DNA of 64,000 nt from UBA11986 sp963734955. Lineage in GTDB: Bacteria; Bacteroidota; Ignavibacteria; UBA10030; UBA6906. Shown in pieces: positions 43,695 through 52,823 of this stretch. The stretch covers positions 558,001 through 622,000 of the forward strand of contig CAVTJO010000014.1 in NCBI GenBank assembly GCA_963734955.1, given 5' to 3'. Below the pieces are notes generated by a model, which worked only from the letters and a program-made list of their open reading frames with translations, ran no database searches and had not been told where the DNA came from. Position numbers and translations under genes: made by a program. Each line of letters starts with the position of its first letter. Position 1 is the first letter of the stretch.

Positions 43695-44432
43695 GTGAAT
43701 CACCGCGTTGACGGGAGAGCCCGCTTGCCTCTGTGGCTGGCGGCGGCTCTCCCCTTTTTATTTTCGATGCTTCCCGGGTGCAGGGAGAAGCTCCCAACGG
43801 GCCCCGCCCCAGCCCCGACATATCTGCAATTCAGTCTGCCGCTAAACGGTTACTATAGTTATAACAATTGGGAAGTCGACTATTACGGGTTTCCTGTCCC
43901 TTCGTCGGAATTCAGAAGCTCCTGGAGGGTGATTGACACCGGCGCTGTATCCCTGGGATATCCGGGTGTCACAATCGTCGTTGACAGTATCTTCGCACAT
44001 GACGTGCAGGGGGGTGATTCTCTGGCGCTGATCGAGTATCGATACCTCCGCGCTGAGAATGGAGACGTGTTCGAGTTCGGGTTTATCGCACGGTTGCTCG
44101 AACAGCGTGATAGCGTTACGATATCCCCCCAATGGGATAAGGTCTTCTCGTCATCCGCTGGAGCGAATTCCTCGTGGACGGTGGAGCTTAATGACTCAGC
44201 CAGTGGTGGGATCTACGCCTCATTCTATCCATCGCTCGAACTTCTTGGAACGACAGTGAACAATGTGCCAACAGGTTTGCTTGCGTATCATGTGGAGATT
44301 ACCGGTCAGACGCTTGACGTCAACCTCTGGATCAGTAACTCACCTCCATGTATTGTGCGCGTTGAGGATAATTCCAATGTCGAGGCAAACAGGATGTATC
44401 GGAAGCTTACCCTCCTTCGCACACCCCCTTGA
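43695..44432 (+). CDS. Hypothetical lipoprotein
   Basis: 245 residues starting at GTG 43695, the base after the mdh stop. A long signal peptide (LWLAAALPFLFSMLPGC) ends in a lipobox with Cys near 29, followed by a Pro-rich REKLPTGPAPAPTY linker. The mature part is rich in beta-strand-like segments (YLQFSLPLNGYYSYNNWEVD, SLALIEYRYLRAENGDVFEF) with no family I recognise. Coupling to mdh suggests co-expression by position only. It converges on the ATPase gene 8 bases away. The start could also be an internal codon nearer the signal peptide. Confidence 0.7.
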   Translation: MNHRVDGRARLPLWLAAALPFLFSMLPGCREKLPTGPAPAPTYLQFSLPLNGYYSYNNWEVDYYGFPVPSSEFRSSWRVIDTGAVSLGYPGVTIVVDSIFAHDVQGGDSLALIEYRYLRAENGDVFEFGFIARLLEQRDSVTISPQWDKVFSSSAGANSSWTVELNDSASGGIYASFYPSLELLGTTVNNVPTGLLAYHVEITGQTLDVNLWISNSPPCIVRVEDNSNVEANRMYRKLTLLRTPP

Positions 44433-44440
44433 TCTCCCCA

Positions 44441-44863
44441 TTACTTGTTCATGTCGAGCCAGAGGGCGACTTGTGCTCCCGAAGGCTCGATTTCGAATTC
44501 GACCCTGTCCATCAGGGTTTTCATCAGGAAGATACCCCGTCCGTTTACTCGCAACAGGTTCTGTTTCTTCAGCGGGTTGCGTATCCGTGAGAGTCGAAAT
44601 CCTTTTCCTTCGTCGTGGATGAAGACGACGAGCCAGCCGGGAAGAATTTCGCAGCGCACGATCACCTTTTTCGTTTGGTCGGCCTTGTTACCGTGAATAA
44701 TGGCATTGTTCACCGCCTCGGTGAGGGATACCATCATCTTGTGCATTTGGATCTCATCGAGGTGGGCGGTTCGATTCACTTTCTTCAAAAACCCCTCCAC
44801 ACGCCGGACTTGACCGGGAACGCTCCGCAACGTCATCGAAAACACTGCGTGTCTTGTCGTCAC
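44441..44863 (-). CDS. RsbW/SpoIIAB-like serine-kinase-type ATP-binding protein
   Basis: 140 residues from GTG 44863, chosen because GAGAG lies just upstream; the open frame extends to 44971 inside the previous gene without support. GHKL ATPase signs: N-box SLTEAVNNAIIHGNK, G1 box HDEGKGF and G2 box GRGIFLMKTLMD. Small stand-alone proteins of this type are anti-sigma factors or anti-anti-sigma regulators in partner-switching stress pathways. No sigma factor, STAS protein or PP2C phosphatase is nearby. It follows the outer-membrane protein gene by 8 bases. Confidence 0.82.
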   Translation of the reverse strand: MTTRHAVFSMTLRSVPGQVRRVEGFLKKVNRTAHLDEIQMHKMMVSLTEAVNNAIIHGNKADQTKKVIVRCEILPGWLVVFIHDEGKGFRLSRIRNPLKKQNLLRVNGRGIFLMKTLMDRVEFEIEPSGAQVALWLDMNK

Positions 44864-44871
44864 AGCATCTC

Positions 44872-46809
44872 TCACAGGTTGAGGTTGATATTCATACTCA
44901 GGTTTGGTAACGACTGGTGGGACTCTTGCCCCGGTTCCTGGCTGCCCCTGAACGTGCGCTGTTCGTACCATCCTTTAAAGGTCACCCGGCTGTATTGGGC
45001 GATGTCCCAGCTAATCATGCAGGTTGGGCCTATGCTGCGGATATATGTATCAAGAGACTTGAAGCCCTCTGCAAATGCATAACGTGACTGGCTGAAATAC
45101 CTCAGCCCGAGTGCAAACAAGATGCCTTCTTGCGGGGTGAAGCGGATCTGCGCCGACACCGTCCGGTCAACAAACGAGTTCTCGACACGCTCAGAGAAGT
45201 CCGACCACTTGAGTTGCCCGCGTTCATATAATTTCAAATAACTCAAAAAATCAAGACCGATTCTTCTATTCATCTGGAAGCTTGATGAGTCCGACCAGCC
45301 AAACTGGCGGTATGAGAAACTCCGTACACTGGATACCTGCTCTTCGAAATCATACACCGTGTAGTTCGCCAGTACCTCAAACGTATTGGCAGTGGTGATG
45401 TCGTCCGTTGGACGGTACACGGCTGTGGGGGCAAGGCGCAGCACTCGATTGTAATTGTTGTTTGCGCTTTGTTCGCTGAACAAGTAGACAATGTGTCCAA
45501 GAGTGCCATCAAGGTTGAATTTCAGGTCGAGATATCGGCTGATATGATGCGTTGTTGCAGCCGAGACTGCAACCAGCAACTCATCACGATCGTCATCATT
45601 CACATCGCTCGGGGTATCGTACCGCAATATGCTTGCCGAGGCCGAGAAGGAGAATTTGTCAGACGATGACAGAGGCAATTGCAGCTCGCCGGAGAGTGAT
45701 GTGCGGCGAGTGAGGTTGTTCTTCTGTGCCTCCTTGTTATCCTGATCGTTCAATAGGAATTCAGGATTCACAGCGTTGAATACTGCAGTCGCGCGGTGTT
45801 CTTCGTTACGCTCCCCATGACCGAACCTCACGGAGGCAACAGTCAATCCATCATCTGACCTGTACGTGGTTTGCACATACGTGTCCAGCCGGAATTCATC
45901 GATCGCAGTGTTGAACCGGAGCGTGTCACGAATCGGGCTGAAATGTCGCAAGTTCTTGTCAAGTGTTCTGGTGTACACGTTGACCATGAGTCTCGTCAAC
46001 AGGTGGTTGTCGACCTCATAATCCAACAGGTTTGAAAAGGAGAGTGCGTTCTCGATACGGCTCTCGATGTTTCCATCGATGATGCCGTAGAACTCGCGCT
46101 GGTTTCTGTTATACCCAACGTCGAGGCTGTCACGGCCGTTTTCAGAGAACGATTTCTGTGCCCCGAGATGGGCAAAGTGCCGTTGCAGCACGCGGGGATT
46201 GAGCCGGTCCTCGTGGAATTGCGCATCCCCGGCAAGTTGATATCCATCGAGATCGATGCCGTGGGTTTGCCCTGCCAGGGTATAACTCATCCCCTTGTCC
46301 CGAATGCCAACCTGATTGTCCCAGCGATAGCCGATGAGAGGAGTGACTGAAACAGCGTCGTCAGGATAGTACTCGACACCGCCAAGAGCAGAATGAAAAG
46401 TTGCTGCACCGAGCCCGACGGATTTGTTGTCCGAATAGATGAGGGATGTCCATTGTAGTTCCGAGGTGAGATTATGCGCCAGTCTTCTTCCCAGAAGAAG
46501 CGAGAGGTTCTGCTGGTTGCTTTTCAGTTTACGGGTTAACGAAGAGCTGCCGTCAAGGAGGATGACATTCGAGGTGTTCTGATCGTTGAGCCTCACAATC
46601 GTCCCCCATGCGGTCGTGTCAATCGACATTCGACCGATCCAGTTGAATGTGTTGAGGTTTCGTTCCAGGGCGATGCTTGCCGAATTGACACGCACTGACC
46701 GTGTCGAATCCTCACTGCCGAGGTCGGGAATCCGTGGCGGCTCCTGTCCACGCGCCGTGGCGACCAACAAGAGAAGAGCCGCGGCAGGTATCTGGATGTT
46801 CCGGTTCAT
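44872..46809 (-). CDS. Predicted outer-membrane beta-barrel protein
   Basis: 645 residues with a signal peptide (IPAAALLLLVATARGQ). The mature chain is a long run of alternating strands with paired aromatic ends (LSLLLGRRLAHNLTSELQWT, VGLGAATFHSALGGVEYYPD, LRYFSQSRYAFAEGF) and ends in SLPNLSMNINLNL, consistent with a large outer-membrane barrel. No Pfam family is recognised by eye. There is no TonB box or plug domain. It lies 15 bases after the metallo-beta-lactamase gene and just before the ATPase gene; a functional link is unknown. Confidence 0.72.
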   Translation of the reverse strand: MNRNIQIPAAALLLLVATARGQEPPRIPDLGSEDSTRSVRVNSASIALERNLNTFNWIGRMSIDTTAWGTIVRLNDQNTSNVILLDGSSSLTRKLKSNQQNLSLLLGRRLAHNLTSELQWTSLIYSDNKSVGLGAATFHSALGGVEYYPDDAVSVTPLIGYRWDNQVGIRDKGMSYTLAGQTHGIDLDGYQLAGDAQFHEDRLNPRVLQRHFAHLGAQKSFSENGRDSLDVGYNRNQREFYGIIDGNIESRIENALSFSNLLDYEVDNHLLTRLMVNVYTRTLDKNLRHFSPIRDTLRFNTAIDEFRLDTYVQTTYRSDDGLTVASVRFGHGERNEEHRATAVFNAVNPEFLLNDQDNKEAQKNNLTRRTSLSGELQLPLSSSDKFSFSASASILRYDTPSDVNDDDRDELLVAVSAATTHHISRYLDLKFNLDGTLGHIVYLFSEQSANNNYNRVLRLAPTAVYRPTDDITTANTFEVLANYTVYDFEEQVSSVRSFSYRQFGWSDSSSFQMNRRIGLDFLSYLKLYERGQLKWSDFSERVENSFVDRTVSAQIRFTPQEGILFALGLRYFSQSRYAFAEGFKSLDTYIRSIGPTCMISWDIAQYSRVTFKGWYEQRTFRGSQEPGQESHQSLPNLSMNINLNL

Positions 46810-46824
46810 TCCCGTCGTGCCCGG

Positions 46825-48229
46825 CTACGTGAGAGGAGCCGTATCGCCCCGTGCCGGTATGGCAACATTGCTGAACCCGGCTTCATGCAAGCCGGCGCCG
46901 AGCTTTTCCTCCTGATCAGGATCACCGTGCACGAGAAAGATCTGTCGAAGTCTTTTCTTGTCGAACCTGCGCGCGGTACGCGAGAAGTTCATTCCTATCG
47001 GCGTGACCACTGAATGAGTTCAGAACAACGACCTCGGCCTTGAGTGTATGAGGCTCGCCGAGGATATTGACCTGAGGCTCTTTCATTACCAGCTTCTTGC
47101 CAAGCGTATTCTCGGCTTGGTATCCGACAATCAAGATCATGTTCCTGGGATCCTCCACGCTGTTCGCCAGGTGGTGTACAATCCGGCCGGCTTCGCACAT
47201 GCCCGATGCTGCAATAGTAATGAACGGGCCTTCGCGGTCATTCAATTCCTTGGATTCCTCCACGGTGCGGATGTAGCGTAAGCGGGCAAATCCAAACGGA
47301 TCATTGTTGCTGGGGGATTCCAGGATATCGAGCGTTTCCTTATCGAAGCACTCCGGATGATTCTTGAATACATCGGTGACGTTGACGGATAGAGGACTGT
47401 CCACAAACACCGGAATATGGTCGATTTTCCCCTCGACACTCAGCTTGTGAAGAACGTACACGATTTCCTGTGTGCGTCCCACGCTGAACGCCGGTATGAT
47501 GATCTTTCCCTTGCGTTGATATGCGCGAAGAATGGGTCCGAGAAGTTGGTCGCTCATTTGCTCGACCGGACTATGGAAGCGACCGCCATACGTGCTCTCT
47601 GAAATCAGGTAGTCGGCATCACCAATGAAGACGGGATCGCGCAAGATCGGAAGGTTGGGTCTTCCGAGATCGCCGGTGAATGCCAGTGTTCGCGACGTGG
47701 AATTTTCCTTCAACGACAGCGAGACTGATGCGGAACCGAGGATGTGGCCTGCATCTTCATAGCGCGCGGTTATACCATTCGCGACCTGAAAAGGTTTCCC
47801 ATAGTCAACACCCCTCAGCAGCGGGAGAGTCTCATCGACGTCCTTCTCGGTGTACAGCGGTTCGACAGGGTACAGGTGTTTCTTCTTGTGTTTCTTGTTG
47901 ATGAACTCCGCATCCTTCTGCTGGATAAATGCACTGTCCCGTAGCATCACTTCACACAGACTCTTCGTCGCCCGCGTACAATAAATTGGGCCGTGGAATC
48001 CCTGCTTCACGAGTCCAGGCAGGTTTCCACTATGATCGATGTGTGCGTGCGAAAGGACGACAGCGGAAATTGTCGATGGGTCGAACGGGAAATGGCTGTT
48101 GCGGTCGCGAGCTTCATCGCGTTTGCCGTGATAGATGCCGCAATCAAGCAGGATGGTGGTGCCTGCGACGGTGAGCATATGCATCGAGCCGGTGACGGTC
48201 CGCGCTGCTCCCTGAAATTGAAGAACCAT
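46825..48229 (-). CDS. Metallo-beta-lactamase/beta-CASP RNA-processing exonuclease, split by one frameshift
   Basis: CPSF73/YSH1-like nuclease. From ATG 48229: MVLQFQGAARTVTGSMHML, HAHIDHSGNLPGLVKQGF (the HxHxDH zinc motif), ITIAASGMCEAGRIVHHL, and SFSGHADRNELLAY. There the frame breaks; skipping one base at 46974-46976 restores YARRFDKKRLRQIFLVHGDP, the conserved C-terminal His motif, and then DQEEKLGAGLHEAGF to the stop at 46825. The repaired protein is 467 residues, normal length. It would cleave RNA in the cytoplasm. Inserted base probable. Confidence 0.85.
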
Positions 48230-48268
48230 GGAGTAAGAGTTGTTACTGGAGTGGCAGTATTTGGTTGA

Positions 48269-48297
48269 AGTGTAGCGATTCGAGGGGTGAAAATCAA
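48269..48297 (-). promoter_or_regulatory. Possible promoter of the metallo-beta-lactamase gene
   Basis: Minus-strand TTGATT (48297-48292), 17 bases, TACACT (48274-48269). It overlaps the stop codon of the upstream methyltransferase gene. Confidence 0.45.
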
Positions 48298-49280
48298 TTC
48301 ACAACTGCGGCCTCCGGTTCGTTCTTCATAACGCAGAACAAGTGATAGTTGCCCGGCAGTGTCGTCTTCGTTCCATATTTCCTACGCAGTGCGTTCAGGG
48401 GAATGAACCCTGGCAATGGTCCCAACAGTCTTCGCAGAGCACGTTTTGCTCTGCGCTGGTCATGACCTCTGGATAGGTCTCGAATACTCTCGAGTCTCGG
48501 CGTTCCGTGAGCTTCGAGGTAAATAATGGTCATCTTCAATGTGGTCGCGATGAACCGACATGTCTCGAAGGTCAGGTATTGCAGGTGTTCAAGGTCGACC
48601 CTGAGTGCAATTGGCTGATCTTCCGCTTCGAGCAGGGTGGCGTTCGGTGTCCAGATGGAAAGCAAACCACCGGGCGACAGCAGATTCTGTGCTCTCTTGA
48701 GCACTTCAAGCGGTTCAAGAGGATGTTCGATGACGTCGTGTAATGCGATCAATTCATAGGTTGAATTGTCGGGAAGTGCCATGATATCGCACGTGAAGAC
48801 ATTGTGAATGTGGAGCTTGGTACGTACGAACTCCACGGCATCCTCGTCCATGTCGATGCCCGCTACATCTGCACCCAGTTTCTTCATGAGAACAAGACCC
48901 TGCCCCATTCCGAATCCGACGTCCAGTACACGCTTGCTGTCGAAATCCATCAGCGATGATAGGGTCCGCACCTTTACATCGGAGAGCGGCTTGAGGGAGA
49001 GCATTTCTTTGACGAGTACCGGATCGTTCTGGTATTGCTGAAACTCGGTCGAGCGATGGTGCGCAAAATACGTTGAGTAGAACTCCGCCAGGTGCTCTTT
49101 CGAGGGGGAGGGCGAGACAAAGTAGCACTTACATATTGAGCATTGGCGCACATGCAGTTCATCGGGCCGGATATAGCGTTCGGTCCCGTCCGATTTGCAG
49201 AACGGGCACCGGCGTTGACCGAGGGAGGTATTGTCCCACGCCGGAATGCGCGCGTCGAGTTGTTCAAGCCGAACAGGCAT
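48294..49280 (-). CDS. Zinc-ribbon class I SAM methyltransferase
   Basis: 328 residues. N-terminal Cys pairs CPFC (26-29) and CSIC (46-49) with a further Cys form a zinc ribbon. Then VLDVGFGMGQGLVLMKKLGA (SAM motif I), AGIDMDEDAV, and LIALHDVIEHPLEPLEVLKR. The architecture resembles the zinc-ribbon methyltransferase in the polysaccharide locus, but this one is in the glgA-KirBac operon, 18 bases after the channel gene. The substrate is unknown, probably a sugar or small molecule. Confidence 0.84.
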   Translation of the reverse strand: MPVRLEQLDARIPAWDNTSLGQRRCPFCKSDGTERYIRPDELHVRQCSICKCYFVSPSPSKEHLAEFYSTYFAHHRSTEFQQYQNDPVLVKEMLSLKPLSDVKVRTLSSLMDFDSKRVLDVGFGMGQGLVLMKKLGADVAGIDMDEDAVEFVRTKLHIHNVFTCDIMALPDNSTYELIALHDVIEHPLEPLEVLKRAQNLLSPGGLLSIWTPNATLLEAEDQPIALRVDLEHLQYLTFETCRFIATTLKMTIIYLEAHGTPRLESIRDLSRGHDQRRAKRALRRLLGPLPGFIPLNALRRKYGTKTTLPGNYHLFCVMKNEPEAAVVN

Positions 49281-49298
49281 AAGCGCGAGCGGATACGA

Positions 49299-50270
49299 TC
49301 ATAGAGCCACTTTGTCGATCTCGTGAATGAGGTGCAGGTTGACCGTGACACGGCCGTTGATGGTGCTGAACATGCTGCTGAATCTTGCGCCCCAGATCAC
49401 TTCGAACCCTTTGTAGGACGACCGTGCATGGACAGTCTGGGAAAATGTTTCATCGACGGCGGTAAGGAGTACCAGGAATTCCGCATCTGAGGCGCGAAGC
49501 TCCTCCTCGGTCATACCGTGCAGAGGGCTGGCTTCGTCGATGGCATGCACGATTGTCCAGTTGAGAGGAAAGAACACCACCGACGTTCGCTCCAACGATA
49601 AGAGGTGAAATCTGCGAACCCGTTTTCCATCTTCCTGCTCAAATCTACTCAGGGTCACGGTAACATTCACATTGATGAGCTGGTTGCTCCGTTGATTGGC
49701 AATGCGGAATTCGAACGCAGTGATCCCGCGGTAGGGTGCAATAACGGCATTCCTGCTGAAAAGGATTTTGGCAGATGGTCGTGAGAAGCGGGCAAAAAGA
49801 ATTCCGGTGATCAGCGCAAGACCCAACAGTCCGACAAGCGAGTCGATCGTCACAAGGACGTTGGACGTGAAATTTATTGGGTTGATGCGACCGTACCCGA
49901 TTGTGGCAACGGTCTGGACACTGAAGAAGAACGCCTGCAAGAACCAGCTCTGATCTCTGATGTCTCTGACGCCATCAAATGCTTCCGGTCCACAGAGGTA
50001 ATATCCGCACGCGAACACGGAATTGATGACAAAATAGAATGTCACGATGAGCAGGATGAATTTCGTCCACGACATTGTGAGCAACCAGTGATACAAACTG
50101 AGGGATTGCCAGACGCCCAATCCCTTTCGGTGGACGCTGAATGTGCCATCCTTGTTCAGGAACCGTTCGCGGCTTTCCTGCGCAACCCTGGAGCCGAGGC
50201 CAAGGTCCTGAAATTCCCCGGGTGCTGGAGTTCCGCCATCGCTCTTCCGCCGGAGATTCATCTTCTTCAT
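49299..50270 (-). CDS. Prokaryotic inward-rectifier potassium channel (KirBac)
   Basis: 323 residues. An amphipathic slide helix (SLYHWLLTMSWTKFILL region), outer helix (about 68-92), pore helix and selectivity filter TVATIGYGRINP (about 122-133), inner helix SLVGLLGLALITGILFARFS, and a C-terminal immunoglobulin-like cytoplasmic domain (ILFSRNAVIAPYRGITAFEF onward). The GYG filter is intact; the residue after it is Arg where KirBac1.1 has Asp. It conducts K+ in tetramers. The ATG overlaps the stop of glgA (ATGA). Confidence 0.93.
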   Translation of the reverse strand: MKKMNLRRKSDGGTPAPGEFQDLGLGSRVAQESRERFLNKDGTFSVHRKGLGVWQSLSLYHWLLTMSWTKFILLIVTFYFVINSVFACGYYLCGPEAFDGVRDIRDQSWFLQAFFFSVQTVATIGYGRINPINFTSNVLVTIDSLVGLLGLALITGILFARFSRPSAKILFSRNAVIAPYRGITAFEFRIANQRSNQLINVNVTVTLSRFEQEDGKRVRRFHLLSLERTSVVFFPLNWTIVHAIDEASPLHGMTEEELRASDAEFLVLLTAVDETFSQTVHARSSYKGFEVIWGARFSSMFSTINGRVTVNLHLIHEIDKVAL

Positions 50271-51742
50271 GCTGTGCGTTTCCTCCGGGCAATTGCCTTC
50301 TCATACAGCGCTGCGTATTTCGTCGCCGAAGCCTTCCACGAAAAATCCTGCTTCATCCCGTTGAGTTGAATCGCTCGCCACAGCGTCTTGTGTTTGAATG
50401 TATCCAATGCACGGCGAATGGTTGAACTCAGTGCATGCCCCGTTGTCTCCACGAAGGAGAAACCATTACCGGTATCGAGCCCTTGAGCCTCAGCTTCGTG
50501 CCAGTCCCGAACAGTGTCGGCGAGGCCCCCGGTCGTGCGGACGATGGGGACGCTTCCGTACCGGAGGCTGTACATCTGGTTCAGGCCGCACGGTTCATAG
50601 AGTGATGGCATCAGGAACATGTCGGCACCCGCCTCGATCAGATGCGCGAGCTCATTATTGAACCCGATGTACGCCCACATCCTGTCTGGAAACGAGTGGG
50701 CCAGCGACATGAACAGTCGCTCGTAACGTTCTTCTCCGTTGCCGAGAACAACCCATTGTGCATCCATGGCCATAAGATCGGGTATTGACTCCGCAATGAG
50801 ATCAAAACCTTTTTGCTGCACGAGGCGTGAGATGATGCCAATAACGGGTCGCTGCTCATGGAAACGCATTCCCGTGTTCGTGAGAAGGAACTGCTTATTC
50901 CTCAGCTTGCTTCCGAGATCGTGGAGTGAGTAGTGATGGGGGAGATGGTGGTCGGTCTCCGGATTCCAGACTTCGTCATCGATGCCATTCATGACACCGT
51001 ACAGTTCATGTTCACGTGTTCGGAGGATGGTCTCCATGCCGGCCCCGTACGCCGGCGTAAGAATCTCATGTGCGTACGTCTCGCTGACTGTGCTGACGAT
51101 GTCCGAGAAAAGAATTCCCCCTTTGAGGAAACAGACAGCATCATGAAACTCAAGAGGTCCACCCGGATAAAACAGGTCTTCGCGAAGTTCGGCAGCCTGA
51201 AGAGTTGAACGCGGGAACAGCCCTTGATAGCCAATGTTATGGATGGTGAGGAGTGTGGCCGTCGAATCGAACAACATATCCCATTTGTAATTGTCCCTCA
51301 GGAGCAGCGGAATAAGGGCGGTCTGCCAATCGTTACAGTGAATAACATCAGGCGCCCATTGCAGTCGCTGCAAGGTTTCAATCACAGCTTTGCTGAAAAG
51401 AATGAATCGCTCGCCTTCGTCCGGGTCGTTCGTATAGATGTTCGCACGGTGGAAGAAGTGCGGACAATCGATGAAGTAGATTTCGACCGTCGAGCCAGGC
51501 AGGGTTGAGCGCTGGACGTGCACCGGCCAGGGGTATCCGCTGACGCGCACCGGCATTTCTCCGATGGCGTATTCATAGTGCAGATCGTACTTTGCCTCGT
51601 CAATGTATGAATACTTCGGCATGAATACTTTGACGGTGCAACCGATCTGGTGGAGGGCTTTCGGGAGCGCACCTACAACATCGGCAAGTCCGCCGGTCTT
51701 TGCGAAAGGAGCAGCTTCGGACGCTGCGATGGCTACATTCAT
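50267..51742 (-). CDS. glgA: Glycogen synthase, ADP-glucose type (GT5)
   Basis: Transfers glucose from ADP-glucose to glycogen. 491 residues: MNVAIAASEAAPFAKTGGLA followed by DVVGALPKAL (the KTGGLADV donor loop), PDVIHCNDWQTALIPLLLRD, VMNGIDDEVWNPETD, IGIISRLVQQKGFDL and the acceptor/donor segment PSLYEPCGLNQMYSLRYG followed by RTTGGLADTV. All are normal for GlgA. It is the first gene of a unit with the KirBac channel and a methyltransferase, and has its own promoter. No other glycogen gene is present. Confidence 0.94.
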   Translation of the reverse strand: MNVAIAASEAAPFAKTGGLADVVGALPKALHQIGCTVKVFMPKYSYIDEAKYDLHYEYAIGEMPVRVSGYPWPVHVQRSTLPGSTVEIYFIDCPHFFHRANIYTNDPDEGERFILFSKAVIETLQRLQWAPDVIHCNDWQTALIPLLLRDNYKWDMLFDSTATLLTIHNIGYQGLFPRSTLQAAELREDLFYPGGPLEFHDAVCFLKGGILFSDIVSTVSETYAHEILTPAYGAGMETILRTREHELYGVMNGIDDEVWNPETDHHLPHHYSLHDLGSKLRNKQFLLTNTGMRFHEQRPVIGIISRLVQQKGFDLIAESIPDLMAMDAQWVVLGNGEERYERLFMSLAHSFPDRMWAYIGFNNELAHLIEAGADMFLMPSLYEPCGLNQMYSLRYGSVPIVRTTGGLADTVRDWHEAEAQGLDTGNGFSFVETTGHALSSTIRRALDTFKHKTLWRAIQLNGMKQDFSWKASATKYAALYEKAIARRKRTA

Positions 51743-51790
51743 TTGTCAGGAGAGAGAGAATTCTAGTACATTGTCTTGACGGTGGTTTGT

Positions 51791-51819
51791 ACCATACTCA
51801 GAATCCTTCATTTTGTCAA
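51791..51819 (-). promoter_or_regulatory. Promoter of glgA-KirBac unit
   Basis: Minus-strand TTGACA (51819-51814), 17 bases, TATGGT (51796-51791). The leader is about 45 bases and has no clear Shine-Dalgarno sequence. The remaining part of this 180-base gap holds nothing I recognise. Confidence 0.55.
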
Positions 51820-51922
51820 CGGTGAGCATCAGGTCGCGGCCATGCGCCGTTTATCTTCATTCATCTTTGACGCAAATTAATTGTATTCCGAACTTCTGAC
51901 GGTTGAATCCTCGCTACTGCGG

Positions 51923-52732
51923 TTACGCTCTGCGAATAACCTTGGCGACACCCCAGCCCGCGAGAACGAGGAGAGAGAGAACCAGCCAGTTCATTGTCGT
52001 GCCGTAGGACGCAGTCGGGAAATGATTGCTGATCATGATGAATACAACCGGGACGACCATGAAGGTGTTGTGCTTGGAACGTAGCTTTGCGCGATGCGCG
52101 AGGTCGGGATCAGGTTGCTCTCCAGCCTTGAGTGCAGCAACCATCTTGCGTTGTCCGGGCAGAATTATCATCCACACGTTGGCCGTCATCAGGGTCCCGA
52201 ATATTGCGCCCATATGTATATAGGCAGCGCGCCCACCCATCACCTGTGTCAGGGCGTATGCTGTGAGCACGACAAGAACAAATGAGATTGTAGCGCCCAC
52301 CGGCTCGTTCTTGACAAGTTGCGAGCGCCAAAGCAAGTCATACACGGGCCAGGCGAGTACGATGAACCCGATCCCAATGAGAATGGCAGTCGCTTCGTTG
52401 TCCGGGTTCTCGACCATGAGTCCGCCCAAGTGGTAGACCAGAACGAGAAGAGCGACTCCGCTCAGCCACGTGATTGCCGCCTCCCATTTGAACCAGTGCA
52501 ATGCGCTCGGCAAGAGTCTGGGGATCTTCTGCTTTTCAACAACGTAGAACCCTCCACTGTGGACCATCCACACGCGATTGTCAGCACCGTCTTTTGCGTT
52601 TGGTTCCAGCAGCTTGTTAAATTGCCCATCCAACCAGGTGAAGAAATACGTCTGCCCAATCCACATGATTGCAGCAAACACATGGATCCAGCGGAAAACC
52701 AGGTTGAGCCATTCAGAGATGTTGAAGTCCAT
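51923..52732 (-). CDS. Urate hydroxylase PuuD-type membrane domain, without cytochrome c part
   Basis: 269 residues with about 8 membrane helices. The segment LNLVFRWIHVFAAIMWIGQT followed by YFFTWLD and the late TMNWLVLSLLVLAGWGVAKV are the Urate_ox_N (PuuD) pattern; conserved His residues in WIHVFAA, ALHWFKWEA and MVHSGGFY are retained and could bind haem. Full-length PuuD carries a C-terminal cytochrome c domain (about 400 residues in all), which is absent here, so urate oxidation is not certain. No purine-catabolism gene is adjacent. Confidence 0.82.
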   Translation of the reverse strand: MDFNISEWLNLVFRWIHVFAAIMWIGQTYFFTWLDGQFNKLLEPNAKDGADNRVWMVHSGGFYVVEKQKIPRLLPSALHWFKWEAAITWLSGVALLVLVYHLGGLMVENPDNEATAILIGIGFIVLAWPVYDLLWRSQLVKNEPVGATISFVLVVLTAYALTQVMGGRAAYIHMGAIFGTLMTANVWMIILPGQRKMVAALKAGEQPDPDLAHRAKLRSKHNTFMVVPVVFIMISNHFPTASYGTTMNWLVLSLLVLAGWGVAKVIRRA

Positions 52733-52823
52733 GAACGGTCCTATCTATATGATGGGTTTAGTGAACGGAGACCAATTGCCAGCGGCTGGAGCAGAAAAGC
52801 TGGATGATTCTTGAGAATGACAT

